64,000 bases of DNA from JABSOG01 sp041583135 (GCA_041583135.1 JBFHGJ010000001.1:1-64000); one strand, 5' to 3'; numbered from the stretch's first letter, positions 1 to 8,558 are shown. The notes: generated from the letters alone by a model not told the origin. Numbers and translations: made by a program.

Positions 1-192
1 CACCGGTTTTGAACCGGCATCGGCGCCGAGTATGTACTCTATCAGTTGTCCAACCCAGCCTTTTTCCCGCTTGAGGTTATCCGGCATGGTGATATCAAAC
101 CGTGCCGCCAGCTCTGCCAAATTCAGTCCGGCAATGGCATTGGAGCGGGCCAATAGTTCGGCTTCGGTTTTTGGCGCTGGGGGTCTGCTCAT
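1..192 (-). CDS. mutH: DNA mismatch repair endonuclease MutH (N-terminal 64 residues)
   Basis: MutH nicks the unmethylated strand at hemimethylated GATC during methyl-directed mismatch repair, acting with MutS and MutL. The gene starts with ATG at 192 and runs leftwards off the window, so only 64 codons are present. The visible stretch matches the N-terminus of E. coli MutH: an ELAA segment, then NLKREKGWVGQLIEYILGA and AGSKP, the region that includes the first part of the catalytic fold. The rest of the active site (the DxnExK residues) is outside the window. The gene diverges from rppH, the same neighbour arrangement as in E. coli. No frameshift is seen. Confidence 0.93.
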   Translation of the reverse strand, partial: MSRPPAPKTEAELLARSNAIAGLNLAELAARFDITMPDNLKREKGWVGQLIEYILGADAGSKPV

Positions 193-301
193 AAAGGTTG
201 TGTGACTTATTTGACTCTAAAGGAGCAATTATCCAGATAATTGCCCAAATGCCAAGTTTAGGGTGACGAATTGTGATCTTAAGGTGATAATATAACTGGA
301 T

Positions 302-739
302 ATATCCACAGTTAAATCAAAACGGCCTAAGTTAGTCACAATTTTATTCAAGTTATCCACAATAAAGCCTCGATCATTGTACAAAAATAAAGGCGATCAT
401 ACGCATCAAAAAGATCAGCTAAACAATGCTGCTTATTTCAGCATAATGAACAATAAAAAATCTGTCGTTTGTGGATAAAGTAGCCGTTGATTGAAATGTA
501 TTCAAAGCCTGATTTTAGCTATCTCTACATGTCGATACATCAATGGCACTTTCTAAGTCATTGAATTTTACAACGAAAAATCATGGTGCTAAGTTGTCTA
601 CAGGCGAAAAACCTGAATATCTTCGATAAATACAGTGTTATTGACAAAGTTATGCACAAAAAGTGTGGAAAAAGATCAAGATGGTGGTGAAAACTGTATG
701 ACATTGTGAATAACCCCTTTATATTCTGTTTTATTCACA
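302..739. promoter_or_regulatory. DnaA-box cluster between mutH and rppH (DARS2-like)
   Basis: This AT-rich spacer holds six exact matches to TTWTNCACA: 353-361 (TTATCCACA, +), 470-478 (TTATCCACA, -), 650-658 (TTATGCACA, +), 664-672 (TTTTCCACA, -), 705-713 (TTATTCACA, -) and 731-739 (TTATTCACA, +). Near matches lie at 302-310, 332-340 and 791-799. The 650/664 pair is head-to-head with 5 bp between boxes. E. coli DARS2, a DnaA-reactivating sequence with clustered DnaA boxes plus IHF and Fis sites, lies beside mutH. Position and box layout suggest the same role here. IHF and Fis sites were not identified. The cluster lies upstream of the chosen GTG start of rppH and may also affect its transcription. 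Confidence 0.6.
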
Positions 740-834
740 ATGGATTTTTTTCTGTTGATTGTAGATTAACAATTGCCGTAACGTCTGCTTTGTGGAAGAA
801 TCATCTAAAAGGGTTTTTACAGCCGGGAGTTATT

Positions 835-1341
835 GTGATTGATGCCGATGGATTTCGCGCAAATGTCGGCATTGTGATCTGTAACCACAAAGGGCAAGTG
901 TTCTGGGCACGACGTTATCGTCAAAACTCATGGCAGTATCCTCAAGGGGGTATTGATCAGGGAGAGACACCAGAACAGGCAATGTATCGCGAATTGCACG
1001 AAGAAGTCGGGTTAAACCCCGAAGATGTCGAGCTTTTGGCGGTAACCAAACAGTGGCTGCGTTATAAATTACCGAAGCGGTTAATACGCCGCGACAGTAA
1101 GCCACTGTGCATTGGCCAGAAACAGAAATGGTTTTTGCTGAGATTAAAATGTAAGGCGGAAGATATTGATCTGCTGCATACCGATCATCCCGAGTTTGAT
1201 GATTGGCGCTGGGTGAGTTACTGGTATCCGGTGCGGCAGGTGGTTTCGTTTAAACGTGAAGTCTATCGTAAAGCCATGACTGAGTTTGCTCCTGTGGCGA
1301 TGCAGCGTCACCGCCGGGATCCAAAAAGAAATAGGAAATAA
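835..1341 (+). CDS. rppH: RNA pyrophosphohydrolase RppH (Nudix)
   Basis: RppH removes pyrophosphate from the 5' end of triphosphorylated mRNA, which starts RNase E-dependent decay. The start is taken as GTG 835: the sequence from there (VIDADGFRANVGIVICN) aligns with the E. coli N-terminus MIDDDGYRPNVGIVICN, and GGGAG lies 5 bases upstream. An in-frame GTG at 706 would add 43 unrelated residues and run across two DnaA boxes, so it is rejected. The protein is 168 aa. It carries the Nudix box GGIDQGETPEQAMYRELHEEVGL-like pattern (G-x5-E-x7-REx-EE-x-G) near residues 34-56 and the family-specific WRWVSYWYPVRQVVSFKR segment. ptsP follows 54 bp downstream, as in related genomes. Confidence 0.95.
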   Translation: MIDADGFRANVGIVICNHKGQVFWARRYRQNSWQYPQGGIDQGETPEQAMYRELHEEVGLNPEDVELLAVTKQWLRYKLPKRLIRRDSKPLCIGQKQKWFLLRLKCKAEDIDLLHTDHPEFDDWRWVSYWYPVRQVVSFKREVYRKAMTEFAPVAMQRHRRDPKRNRK

Positions 1342-1395
1342 AGTCAGGGAATTGACAGAACCACCAAACACCAAAAAGGTCGGGGATAAATTGGT

Positions 1396-3678
1396 ATGCT
1401 AACCAGATTGCGCAGTATCGTTCAAGAGGTCAGTCAGGAGCCTGACTTGACCGTGGCGCTGAACAATCTGGTTACACACATCAAAAATGCCATGGACACC
1501 GACTGCTGCTCCATTTATCTAACCAGTTACGAACAAAGCCACCACGTTTTAAGAGCCACCGATGGACTCAGCCCCGAGTCGATTGGCCGCATCAGCATTG
1601 GTTTTTCCGAAGGTCTGATAGGCTATGTCGGCCAGCGCGAAGAACCTATCAACATTCCCATGGCCAAGAGCCATCCGAGATTTAAACACTACCCCGAGGT
1701 AAAAGAAGAACACTACAACGCGTTTTTAGGTGTGCCTATTATCCACCAGCGCAAGGTGCTTGGGGTGCTGACGGTACAGCAACAGAAAAGCCGGGTTTTT
1801 AACGAAACCGAAGAAGCTTTTGTGGTGACCTTGGCGGTGCAGTTGGCCTCGGTGCTGGCGCATGCCGAAGCCCGAAACCAGTTGCGCTTCGAGGCGGTTG
1901 AAAAAGCGCAAGTGGCAACCCGAGAACTCAGGGCCATACCTGGTGCGCCGGGGATTGCCATCGGCGTTGCCTATGTTGCCTATCCGGTAGCTGAATTCAA
2001 TTCGGTATCACTGCGTAAGGTTTATGACATCGAAGGGCAGGTTAAGCGCTTTTATTTGTCGGTGCAGGCCACCCGCAGGGAATTGAATCAGATGGCCGAA
2101 AAGCTGGTGGGTCATTTGCCGGAAGATACCTTAGAGATCTTCGATGTCTACCATCAAATGCTCGAAGCGGCCAGTTTAGGTCGCGAAGTCGAGGCGCAGA
2201 TAGCCAAAGGTTGGTGTGCCATCAGCGCCCTTAAAATTGTGGTTGAGAAGTTGATCAGCCAGTTTGAGGCAATGAACGACCCCTATATTCGTGAACGGGC
2301 GATGGATATCAAAGACCTAGGCCATCGTGTGTTGGGACATTTGCTGCAAAACGAACGGCGTCATAAAAAACTGCCGGCGCGCGCAATTTTGTTTGCCGAA
2401 GAAGTGACCGCATCGATGTTGGCAGAGATCCCCAAAGAGCAGCTCAAAGGGGTGGTGTCGATTAAGGGGTCCGGTAACTCACATGCCGCCATCATGGCCA
2501 GAGGACTGGGGATCCCCGCGCTGATGGGGGTGGAAAATATTCCATTGTTGCAGCTCGAAGGCGAGACCATCATTATTGACGGCTATGCCGGGAATTTGTT
2601 GGTTGCCCCACCTGATGACGTATTGGGCGAGTACGAAAAGCTGCTGGTGGAAGAAAAGGAATTGGAGTTTGAGGTGCAGCAGCAAATGCATCTTAAAGCG
2701 GTGTCTAGCGATGGTACGGCGCTGGCGTTGATGCTTAACGCCGGGCTGGGAACCGAGCTTGAGCATAACAATCTCAATCAGTCGGATGTATGTGACGGGA
2801 TTGGCTTGTTTCGCACCGAATTTTTGTTCATGGTCAAGCAGAGCTTCCCCTCTGAGCAAGAGCAGTTGGAGTTATATCGCAACGTATTGCGTCAGCAAAA
2901 AGACCGTCCGGTGATCATGCGAACCCTTGATGTCGGTGGAGATAAATCGCTGCCATACTTGCCTATTGTTGAGGATAACCCGTTTTTGGGTTGGCGCGGC
3001 ATTCGCCTAACCCTTGATCATCCCGAGATCTTTTTAGTGCAGATCAGGGCGATGATCAAAGCCAATATCGGTTTGGGCAATTTGCATATGATGTTGCCGA
3101 TGATCAGCGCCGTCGAGGAACTCGAAGAATGTTTACGGCTTATTCGTCAAGCCTACTTTGAGATCAAAGAGGAAATGCCCAGCGAACAGGTTGAGAAACC
3201 GCTGGTTGGGGTGATGGTGGAAGTGCCTTCGATGATCTACATGATTGAGGATTTGGCGGAGAAAATCGACTTTTGTTCGGTGGGCAGCAATGATTTGACA
3301 CAATATTTGCTGGCGGTCGATCGCAACAATGCCCGAGTATCTTCTTTATATGATAATTTTCATCCGGCAGTTTTGCGGGCGCTTAAAGACATCATTGAGA
3401 AAACCGACAACTGTGGCCTAATGACCGGCATTTGCGGCGAGCTTGCCGGCGACCCGGGTGGTGCAATATTGCTGTTTGCCATGGGCTATCGCCATTTGAG
3501 TATGAACGCCAACAACTTGGCCAAAATCAAGTGGGTGGTGCGTCATGTCGGTATTGAGGAGTGCCAAGTGCTGCTTAGGCAATGTCTCGCAGCCAAACAT
3601 GGCTCAGTGGTGCGTAAAACCGTCAATCGCTTTTTAGAGGCCAAAGGGCTGGCTGGCTTTATTCGCGCAGGGCGCTAA
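1396..3678 (+). CDS. ptsP: Phosphoenolpyruvate-protein phosphotransferase PtsP (EI-Ntr)
   Basis: PtsP is Enzyme I of the nitrogen phosphotransferase system. It autophosphorylates from PEP and passes phosphate to NPr and then EIIA-Ntr, a regulatory chain linked to nitrogen and potassium status. It is 760 aa, the family size. A GAF domain (about 1-165) precedes the EI N-domain starting near the AIPGAPGIAIG segment. The phosphohistidine motif is GSGNSHAAIMARG with His363. A PEP-binding TIM barrel follows, with GLFRTEFLFM, LDVGGDKSLPYLP, VGSNDLTQYLLAVDR and the TGICGELAGDP cysteine. It is probably cotranscribed with rppH. Confidence 0.96.
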   Translation: MLTRLRSIVQEVSQEPDLTVALNNLVTHIKNAMDTDCCSIYLTSYEQSHHVLRATDGLSPESIGRISIGFSEGLIGYVGQREEPINIPMAKSHPRFKHYPEVKEEHYNAFLGVPIIHQRKVLGVLTVQQQKSRVFNETEEAFVVTLAVQLASVLAHAEARNQLRFEAVEKAQVATRELRAIPGAPGIAIGVAYVAYPVAEFNSVSLRKVYDIEGQVKRFYLSVQATRRELNQMAEKLVGHLPEDTLEIFDVYHQMLEAASLGREVEAQIAKGWCAISALKIVVEKLISQFEAMNDPYIRERAMDIKDLGHRVLGHLLQNERRHKKLPARAILFAEEVTASMLAEIPKEQLKGVVSIKGSGNSHAAIMARGLGIPALMGVENIPLLQLEGETIIIDGYAGNLLVAPPDDVLGEYEKLLVEEKELEFEVQQQMHLKAVSSDGTALALMLNAGLGTELEHNNLNQSDVCDGIGLFRTEFLFMVKQSFPSEQEQLELYRNVLRQQKDRPVIMRTLDVGGDKSLPYLPIVEDNPFLGWRGIRLTLDHPEIFLVQIRAMIKANIGLGNLHMMLPMISAVEELEECLRLIRQAYFEIKEEMPSEQVEKPLVGVMVEVPSMIYMIEDLAEKIDFCSVGSNDLTQYLLAVDRNNARVSSLYDNFHPAVLRALKDIIEKTDNCGLMTGICGELAGDPGGAILLFAMGYRHLSMNANNLAKIKWVVRHVGIEECQVLLRQCLAAKHGSVVRKTVNRFLEAKGLAGFIRAGR

Positions 3679-3739
3679 AGAGCCCTGTCAATTGTGCTGG
3701 TGGGCTGCTAAAATTCCCGCACACTTTATACTGGTTCAG

Positions 3740-4552
3740 GTGTGGATCAATTTGCTCAGTATCTTTTTTATCTGTCTTGCCCTAGGGGCATTGGTCGGCT
3801 TTTTAGCGGGTTTGCTAGGCATCGGTGGCGGCCTGATTATTGTGCCGGTATTATCGGTGTTAGTGTTCAAAATGGGCATCGTTGACGCCCAGTCGGCTTT
3901 TTTGGTCGCAGTGGCCACCTCACTTTGCTCAATTATCTTCACTTCGTTTTCTTCGGCGCTGACTCATCACAAACACAATAACGTCAATTGGACGTTGTCT
4001 TTGTGGATCTTAGTCGGTGTCGCGCTTGGTAGCGGAGTCGGCAGCTTTTTCGCTGAATGGATCAGCGTCGAAATGTTGCGCATCATCTTTGCCGTTACCG
4101 TCAGTTTTGTCGCGTTTCGTATGGCGTTTTCCGGCAGCAAACATCCCAGCGAGGCCGACATTAAACCGAGTAAGTGGATATTAATGCCGGTCAGCGGCGT
4201 CATTGGTGCTTTGTCGAGCTTAATTGGTATTGGTGGCGGCGCGCTTATCGTACCTATGCTGAGCCAGCTTCATTATGACGTCAAAAAGTCCATCGGTATT
4301 GCCTCGGTGGCTGGAACTTGTATTGCCGTAGTGGCAACTGTAGGATATGTCACCTCCGGTTGGGATGAGCACAGCATTACCGACTGGTATTTAGGTTATG
4401 TTTACCTGCCGGCGTTGGCCGGGGTGGTCATGACCTCATCTATTTTTGCACCCATTGGCGCGAGGATGGTGCATCGTTTACCTGTGCTGGTATTAAAGCG
4501 TCTATTTGCGGCGTTTTTAACAATTGTGGTAGCCAATATGGTGTTTGGCTAG
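3740..4552 (+). CDS. TSUP family membrane permease (TauE/SafE)
   Basis: This is a polytopic membrane protein of the TauE/SafE (TSUP) family, whose characterised members move sulfite, sulfoacetate, taurine or related anions. The substrate here cannot be inferred. Two copies of the family's glycine motif are visible, GFLAGLLGIGGGLIIVP near the N-terminus and SLIGIGGGALIVP in the middle, each opening a set of about four membrane helices. The start is uncertain. GTG 3740 gives 270 aa beginning just before the first helix; a TTG at 3692 would add 16 unconvincing residues. The stop codon lies a few bases before lgt, so the genes are probably cotranscribed. Confidence 0.85.
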   Translation: MWINLLSIFFICLALGALVGFLAGLLGIGGGLIIVPVLSVLVFKMGIVDAQSAFLVAVATSLCSIIFTSFSSALTHHKHNNVNWTLSLWILVGVALGSGVGSFFAEWISVEMLRIIFAVTVSFVAFRMAFSGSKHPSEADIKPSKWILMPVSGVIGALSSLIGIGGGALIVPMLSQLHYDVKKSIGIASVAGTCIAVVATVGYVTSGWDEHSITDWYLGYVYLPALAGVVMTSSIFAPIGARMVHRLPVLVLKRLFAAFLTIVVANMVFG

Positions 4553-4571
4553 AGAAAAGTGTGAGAAGAAC

Positions 4572-5399
4572 GTGACAGACTACATGAGATTTCCCGATAT
4601 CGATAAGGTCGCCTTTACCATTCCCAACGTGCCGGTGTTGGGTGACTTGTCGGTTCATTGGTATGGCATTATGTATTTGGTGGGCTTTGTTGCCGCTATG
4701 TTTATTGCCAACCGCGCAGCGGACAAGCCTGACTCGGGTTGGACCCGCGAACAGGTTTCCGATTTATTGTTTTATGGCTTTTTAGGGGTGATCTTAGGTG
4801 GCCGCTTGGGCTATGTGCTGTTTTATCAGTTCCCGCAGTTTATTGGTGATCCGCTTTATTTGTTTAGAATTCAAGACGGCGGCATGTCATTTCATGGTGG
4901 CCTGCTTGGGGTGACTTTGGCGCTTTACTATTTTGCCCGCAAAACCAACAAACAGTTTTTGGACATCGGCGATTTTGCCGCGCCGTTAATTCCGATTGGC
5001 CTTGGGGCAGGGCGTATTGGTAATTTTATCAATGACGAGCTGTGGGGGAGAACCACCGACGTGCCGTGGGCCATTATTTTCCCAAATGGCGGCGAACTGC
5101 CGCGCCATCCATCGATGCTTTATGAGTTTTTCTTAGAAGGGGTGGTGCTGTTTATTGTTCTTATGTGGTATCGCTCAAAACCACGACCGCAAGGCAGCGT
5201 CGGCGCGCTGTTTTTAGTGTGCTACGGTATATTCCGTATTTTGGTTGAGTTTGTCCGTCAGCCGGATGCTCATTTGGTGCATCCGATATTCAACTATATC
5301 ACTATGGGCCAGATTTTAAGTTTGCCGATGATTGCGATTGGCGGCTGGATCATGTATCGCGGTCATAAGAATCAACAAGTGTCAGTGGGGAGCGTGTGA
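4572..5399 (+). CDS. lgt: Prolipoprotein diacylglyceryl transferase Lgt
   Basis: Lgt moves diacylglycerol from phosphatidylglycerol to the lipobox cysteine of prolipoproteins in the inner membrane, the first step of lipoprotein maturation. The GTG at 4572 is preferred because VTDYMRFPDID aligns with the E. coli start (MTSSYLHFPEFD) and AAGAA precedes it. The protein is then 275 aa. Signatures seen are HWYGIMYLVGF, GGMSFHGGLLGV (catalytic-region His) and GLGAGRIGNFINDELWGR (the Lgt signature), with the expected seven or so hydrophobic segments. The window encodes several lipoproteins that would be its substrates, including the FlgO-type proteins, FlgP and FlgH. The stop overlaps the thyA start (TGATG). 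Confidence 0.96.
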   Translation: MTDYMRFPDIDKVAFTIPNVPVLGDLSVHWYGIMYLVGFVAAMFIANRAADKPDSGWTREQVSDLLFYGFLGVILGGRLGYVLFYQFPQFIGDPLYLFRIQDGGMSFHGGLLGVTLALYYFARKTNKQFLDIGDFAAPLIPIGLGAGRIGNFINDELWGRTTDVPWAIIFPNGGELPRHPSMLYEFFLEGVVLFIVLMWYRSKPRPQGSVGALFLVCYGIFRILVEFVRQPDAHLVHPIFNYITMGQILSLPMIAIGGWIMYRGHKNQQVSVGSV

Positions 5400-6250
5400 T
5401 GAAAGCGTATCTTGAATTATGCCAGCGGATCATTGACCAAGGTGAGTGGGTGGAAAATGAGCGTACCGGCAAAAAATGCCTGACGCTGATCAATGCCGAC
5501 TTGGAATACGATGTTGAAAACAATCAGTTTCCGCTGATCACGACCCGAAAGAGCTATTGGAAGGCGGCCGTTGCCGAGTTATTGGGTTACTTGCGCGGTT
5601 ATTCCAGTGCGGCAGATTTTCGTAAAATTGGCTGCAATACTTGGAATGCCAACGCCAATGAAAACGAAGCTTGGCTTAATAATCCCCATCGTCAGGGTGA
5701 AGATGATATGGGCCGAGTTTATGGCGTGCAGGGGCGCAGTTGGGCCAAGCCCGATGGCACTCACCTTGACCAGTTAAAGAAAATTGTCGATGACTTAAGC
5801 CAAGGCAAAGATGATCGCGGCGAGATCTTGACGTTTTATAATCCCGGCGAGTTTGATATGGGCTGTTTGCGACCTTGTATGCACACCCATCACTTCTCGT
5901 TGCTCGGCGGCAAACTTTACCTCAACAGCATTCAGCGTAGTTGTGATGTGCCGCTTGGGCTTAACTTTAATCAGATCCAAGTATATGTGTTACTTGCGCT
6001 GATGGCACAAATTACCGGCCATAAGCCAGGCAAAGCCTACCATAAAATAGTCAATGCCCACATTTACCAAGATCAGTTTGAACTGATGCGTGACGTGCAG
6101 TTAAAGCGCGAGCCTTTCCCTGCACCACAGTTTAGTATCAACCCAGATATCAAAACCCTCGAAGACATTGAAAGCTGGGTAACCACCGATGACTTTGAAG
6201 TGGTTGGCTACCGTCACCACGATCCCATCAAATACCCCTTCGCAGTGTGA
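5399..6250 (+). CDS. thyA: Thymidylate synthase ThyA (Vibrio/Shewanella type)
   Basis: ThyA converts dUMP to dTMP with methylenetetrahydrofolate. The ATG at 5399 overlaps the lgt stop by one base; a GTG immediately before it would add one residue. The protein is 283 aa. The nucleophile is Cys160 in LRPCMHTHHFSLLG, where E. coli has APCH. QRSCDVPLGLNFNQIQVY and IVNAHIYQDQ are the dUMP and folate binding segments. The PCMH form and the ERTGKKCLTLINADLEYDV start are shared with Vibrio ThyA, so this is a normal lineage variant and not a defective enzyme. A strong hairpin terminator follows. Confidence 0.96.
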   Translation: MKAYLELCQRIIDQGEWVENERTGKKCLTLINADLEYDVENNQFPLITTRKSYWKAAVAELLGYLRGYSSAADFRKIGCNTWNANANENEAWLNNPHRQGEDDMGRVYGVQGRSWAKPDGTHLDQLKKIVDDLSQGKDDRGEILTFYNPGEFDMGCLRPCMHTHHFSLLGGKLYLNSIQRSCDVPLGLNFNQIQVYVLLALMAQITGHKPGKAYHKIVNAHIYQDQFELMRDVQLKREPFPAPQFSINPDIKTLEDIESWVTTDDFEVVGYRHHDPIKYPFAV

Positions 6251-6255
6251 TCCTC

Positions 6256-6293
6256 AATCAAGGGGCAATCAAAGGGATTGCTCCTTGATTTTT
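6256..6293 (+). terminator. Intrinsic terminator after thyA
   Basis: Long inverted repeat: AATCAAGG/GGCAATC pairs with GATTGC/CCTTGATT, and a T run follows. It separates the lgt-thyA unit from the sigma-54-driven lipoprotein operon. Confidence 0.8.
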
Positions 6294-6369
6294 AACCTGT
6301 TGATTTTTCAAGGCTAAGTTAGGTTTGGTGTTTGACCCCTTGATTTGCATTCAACAGGCTGGGAGTAAT

Positions 6370-6385
6370 TGGCGCGGTTTTTGCC
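6370..6385 (+). promoter_or_regulatory. Sigma-54 promoter of the FlgO-type operon
   Basis: TGGCGCGGTTTTTGCC gives GG at 6371-6372, exactly ten bases, then GC at 6383-6384, matching TGGCRCG-N4-TTGC almost perfectly. Transcription would start near 6396, 28 bases before the first ATG. In polar-flagellated gammaproteobacteria such promoters with flagellar genes downstream are driven by FlrA or FlrC. Confidence 0.8.
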
Positions 6386-6423
6386 TATGTTTGTTCAGTT
6401 GAAGCAAACACAGGTAAAAGACC

Positions 6424-7032
6424 ATGAGAGTGTCAATGATTTGCCTCTTGGCGGCAATTCTTTCCGCCTGTACCATCACAGATGGTGGTCAGGTGACGTC
6501 AATGGCTGCCGACTCGAAAGATGTCGGGTCTTTGCCGCGCCAAAATTCTGTCCATTTTTATACCGAACGACTGGCGAGTCAGTTGTTCCGTTCGGTGTTG
6601 ACGTTAAAACCCAATGAAGGTATCGCCATCGGCACCTTTACCCAAGTAGACACTTTAGAACTCAATAAAAATGTCAATCATCCGTTAAGGCTGCTGGGAT
6701 TACAGCTAGAAGAAGGGTTAATGACCGCTTCTATCAATAAGGGACTCAAGGTGATTGAGTTTAAAACCCGACAAAAACTCTTGCTAAAATCAGACCAGGA
6801 TTTAATGCTTAGCCGTGACGTAAAGCAGTTACAGAGCAAGCAAAACGTGCGTTATTTTCTCACCGGAACCTTAACCGAACAAGAAACCGGTGTGGTGGTA
6901 AACGCCAGATTGATTGATACTGACAATAATCAGGTCATCGCTGCAGCCACCGATTACGTGCCGATGGATACTCTATGGGGTCTTCATAAGGTGCAGATGA
7001 AAAACGATTTAATCTACCGAACCGGCTATTAG
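6424..7032 (+). CDS. FlgO-type outer-membrane lipoprotein, copy 1
   Basis: A 202-aa lipoprotein with signal peptide MRVSMICLLAAILSAC (lipobox LSAC, Cys17). The body from about residue 50 resembles the FlgO domain: an IAIGTF strand, QLEEGL, a KVIEFKTR strand, LSRD, VRYFLTGTLTEQETGVVVNARLIDTDNNQVIAAA. Vibrio FlgO is an outer-membrane lipoprotein needed for normal flagellar function together with FlgP and FlgT. This copy is the most divergent of the three. It is first in a three-gene operon behind a sigma-54 promoter, with copy 2 starting 17 bp after its stop. A flagellar role is inferred from homology and promoter type. Confidence 0.8.
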   Translation: MRVSMICLLAAILSACTITDGGQVTSMAADSKDVGSLPRQNSVHFYTERLASQLFRSVLTLKPNEGIAIGTFTQVDTLELNKNVNHPLRLLGLQLEEGLMTASINKGLKVIEFKTRQKLLLKSDQDLMLSRDVKQLQSKQNVRYFLTGTLTEQETGVVVNARLIDTDNNQVIAAATDYVPMDTLWGLHKVQMKNDLIYRTGY

Positions 7033-7049
7033 GGTTTTGGAGGACTACC

Positions 7050-7811
7050 ATGAAGAAACTGATCGCCACTTGTATCGCCACAGCCCTGCTTTCAGGCTGC
7101 CAGCTGACCGACTGGGTTACGGCTGAATCGACACCGCCGCCGAGTAATCTTGGGGTGGATGAAAACGGCAGACTCACCGATAGCTTACCCGTTGAAACCA
7201 CCTCTGCCGAAATGCGCGGCGACAACCGTGCAGGCATGACCAACACCACTGCTGCCGATAGCAATTTTCAGCCCGGCACGCAAGGTCAGGTCGGTGACGG
7301 TATTGTCACTTGGCGTCAGTCTCACGGCACGCCGATGGTAAAAAACATCAATCATTTTGTCCGTGGCATCATGCACTCGTTGGTGGACAATGTGCATTAT
7401 ATCAATGACAAAACGCCAATTGGTGTCGCCAGCTTTATTTACCTTGACGGCGCCTATAATGAGTCGGGACTGCTGGGTAATCAAATTGCCGAGAGTTTCA
7501 TGCATGAAGTGCATCAATTCGGCATTCCGGTGATCGATTACAAAACTACCGACTATATCCGCGTCACCGAAAGTGGAGATTTCATTTTTAGCCGTGACTT
7601 TTTAGAACTTAAAGATGAGTTGCCAATCAAGTATGTGTTGGCCGGTACTTTGGTGAAACATCAAGCCGGTATTTTGGTTAATGCCCGGATCATCGGTTTG
7701 ACCTCAAAAGCCATTGTTGCCTCTGCTCAGGGCTTTATTCCCAATGCGGTTGCCGAGGCGTTGATGCCAAGCAAAGAGCATGATGGTATTTTGCTGCTGC
7801 AAGGGGATTGA
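7050..7811 (+). CDS. FlgO-type outer-membrane lipoprotein, copy 2
   Basis: A 253-aa lipoprotein with signal peptide ending LLSGC (Cys17) and GGAGG 10 bases before the ATG. After a low-complexity linker (about 18-90) comes a clear FlgO domain: IGVASFIYLD, LLGNQIAESFMHEVHQFG, VIDYKTTDYIRVTESGDF, FSRDFLEL, YVLAGTLVKHQAGILVNARIIGL and SKAIVASAQGFIP. This copy and copy 3 are much closer to each other than to copy 1. The domain is what is known of FlgO of Vibrio, which sits in the outer membrane near the flagellar base. The stop is separated from copy 3 by one base. Confidence 0.85.
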   Translation: MKKLIATCIATALLSGCQLTDWVTAESTPPPSNLGVDENGRLTDSLPVETTSAEMRGDNRAGMTNTTAADSNFQPGTQGQVGDGIVTWRQSHGTPMVKNINHFVRGIMHSLVDNVHYINDKTPIGVASFIYLDGAYNESGLLGNQIAESFMHEVHQFGIPVIDYKTTDYIRVTESGDFIFSRDFLELKDELPIKYVLAGTLVKHQAGILVNARIIGLTSKAIVASAQGFIPNAVAEALMPSKEHDGILLLQGD

Positions 7812-7812
7812 T

Positions 7813-8475
7813 ATGACGTTTATCCGATTTTCTGCCATGCTGGCATTCGTCGGCACACTAACCGGTTGCGCTTTGATGACGCAAATCAACGGTGGCGATA
7901 ACAGCGACTGTATTGATCACAACGGCAACAACCGATGCGGTACGATAGAAACCAATCAGCCGCAGGAGACTGCACAGCGAATACCAAACTATAATAACGA
8001 TGGCCTCAAAACCCGTTACTCCAATAAATTGCTTAGTCACTATGTCGAACAAATGGCGATGCAAATGGTTGGGACTAAGCCGCCGGAATTGACGACACCA
8101 GTTGCGGTTGCGTCTTTTGTACAATTTGACTCGACGTTGGCCCGCACCGATGTGTTGGGTAATCAATTGGCGGAGTCTTTCATTCATGAGTTGCAGGCGT
8201 TTGGATTGCCGGTGGTTGATTACAAGGTTACAGGCGCCATTCGTATTACGCCACGGGGCGACTTTGCCTTTTCTCGCGAAGTTGCGGAGTTGGAACGCGA
8301 TCAAGCCATTGGTTATATTCTGTCGGGCACCATTATTCATGCTCAAGATGGTGTGGTGGTCAACGCCCGTATCGTCGGTCTTTCAAGCAAACGGGTGGTG
8401 GCTTCCGCCGAGAGCTTTATCCCCGGCTTTGTATTAAATAAGCTCTATCCCAACTCGGCGCCAATGGTTCAATAG
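7813..8475 (+). CDS. FlgO-type outer-membrane lipoprotein, copy 3
   Basis: A 220-aa lipoprotein starting at ATG 7813; AAGGGG at 7801-7806 is the ribosome site. An in-frame upstream start inside copy 2 would destroy the signal peptide. The lipobox is LTGC (Cys18). The linker has a cysteine pair within DCIDHNGNNRCG that the other two copies lack. The FlgO domain reads VAVASFVQFD, VLGNQLAESFIHELQAFGLPVVDYKVTG, IRITPRGDFAFSRE, YILSGTIIHAQDGVVVNARIVGLSSKRVVASAESFIP. The tight spacing implies translational coupling with copy 2. No terminator is obvious before lldE. Confidence 0.85.
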   Translation: MTFIRFSAMLAFVGTLTGCALMTQINGGDNSDCIDHNGNNRCGTIETNQPQETAQRIPNYNNDGLKTRYSNKLLSHYVEQMAMQMVGTKPPELTTPVAVASFVQFDSTLARTDVLGNQLAESFIHELQAFGLPVVDYKVTGAIRITPRGDFAFSREVAELERDQAIGYILSGTIIHAQDGVVVNARIVGLSSKRVVASAESFIPGFVLNKLYPNSAPMVQ

Positions 8476-8558
8476 CCACGGCGCATTCGTTGCCAATCTT
8501 GGATCTCAATTGGCGATAGGCTATGCTAGCGGCATTCATTTGCCGCAAGCTTAATTCT

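Noticed and set aside
706..834. GTG start for rppH at 706
   Set aside because: Adds 43 residues without homology and crosses two DnaA boxes; GTG 835 aligns with the E. coli start and has GGGAG.
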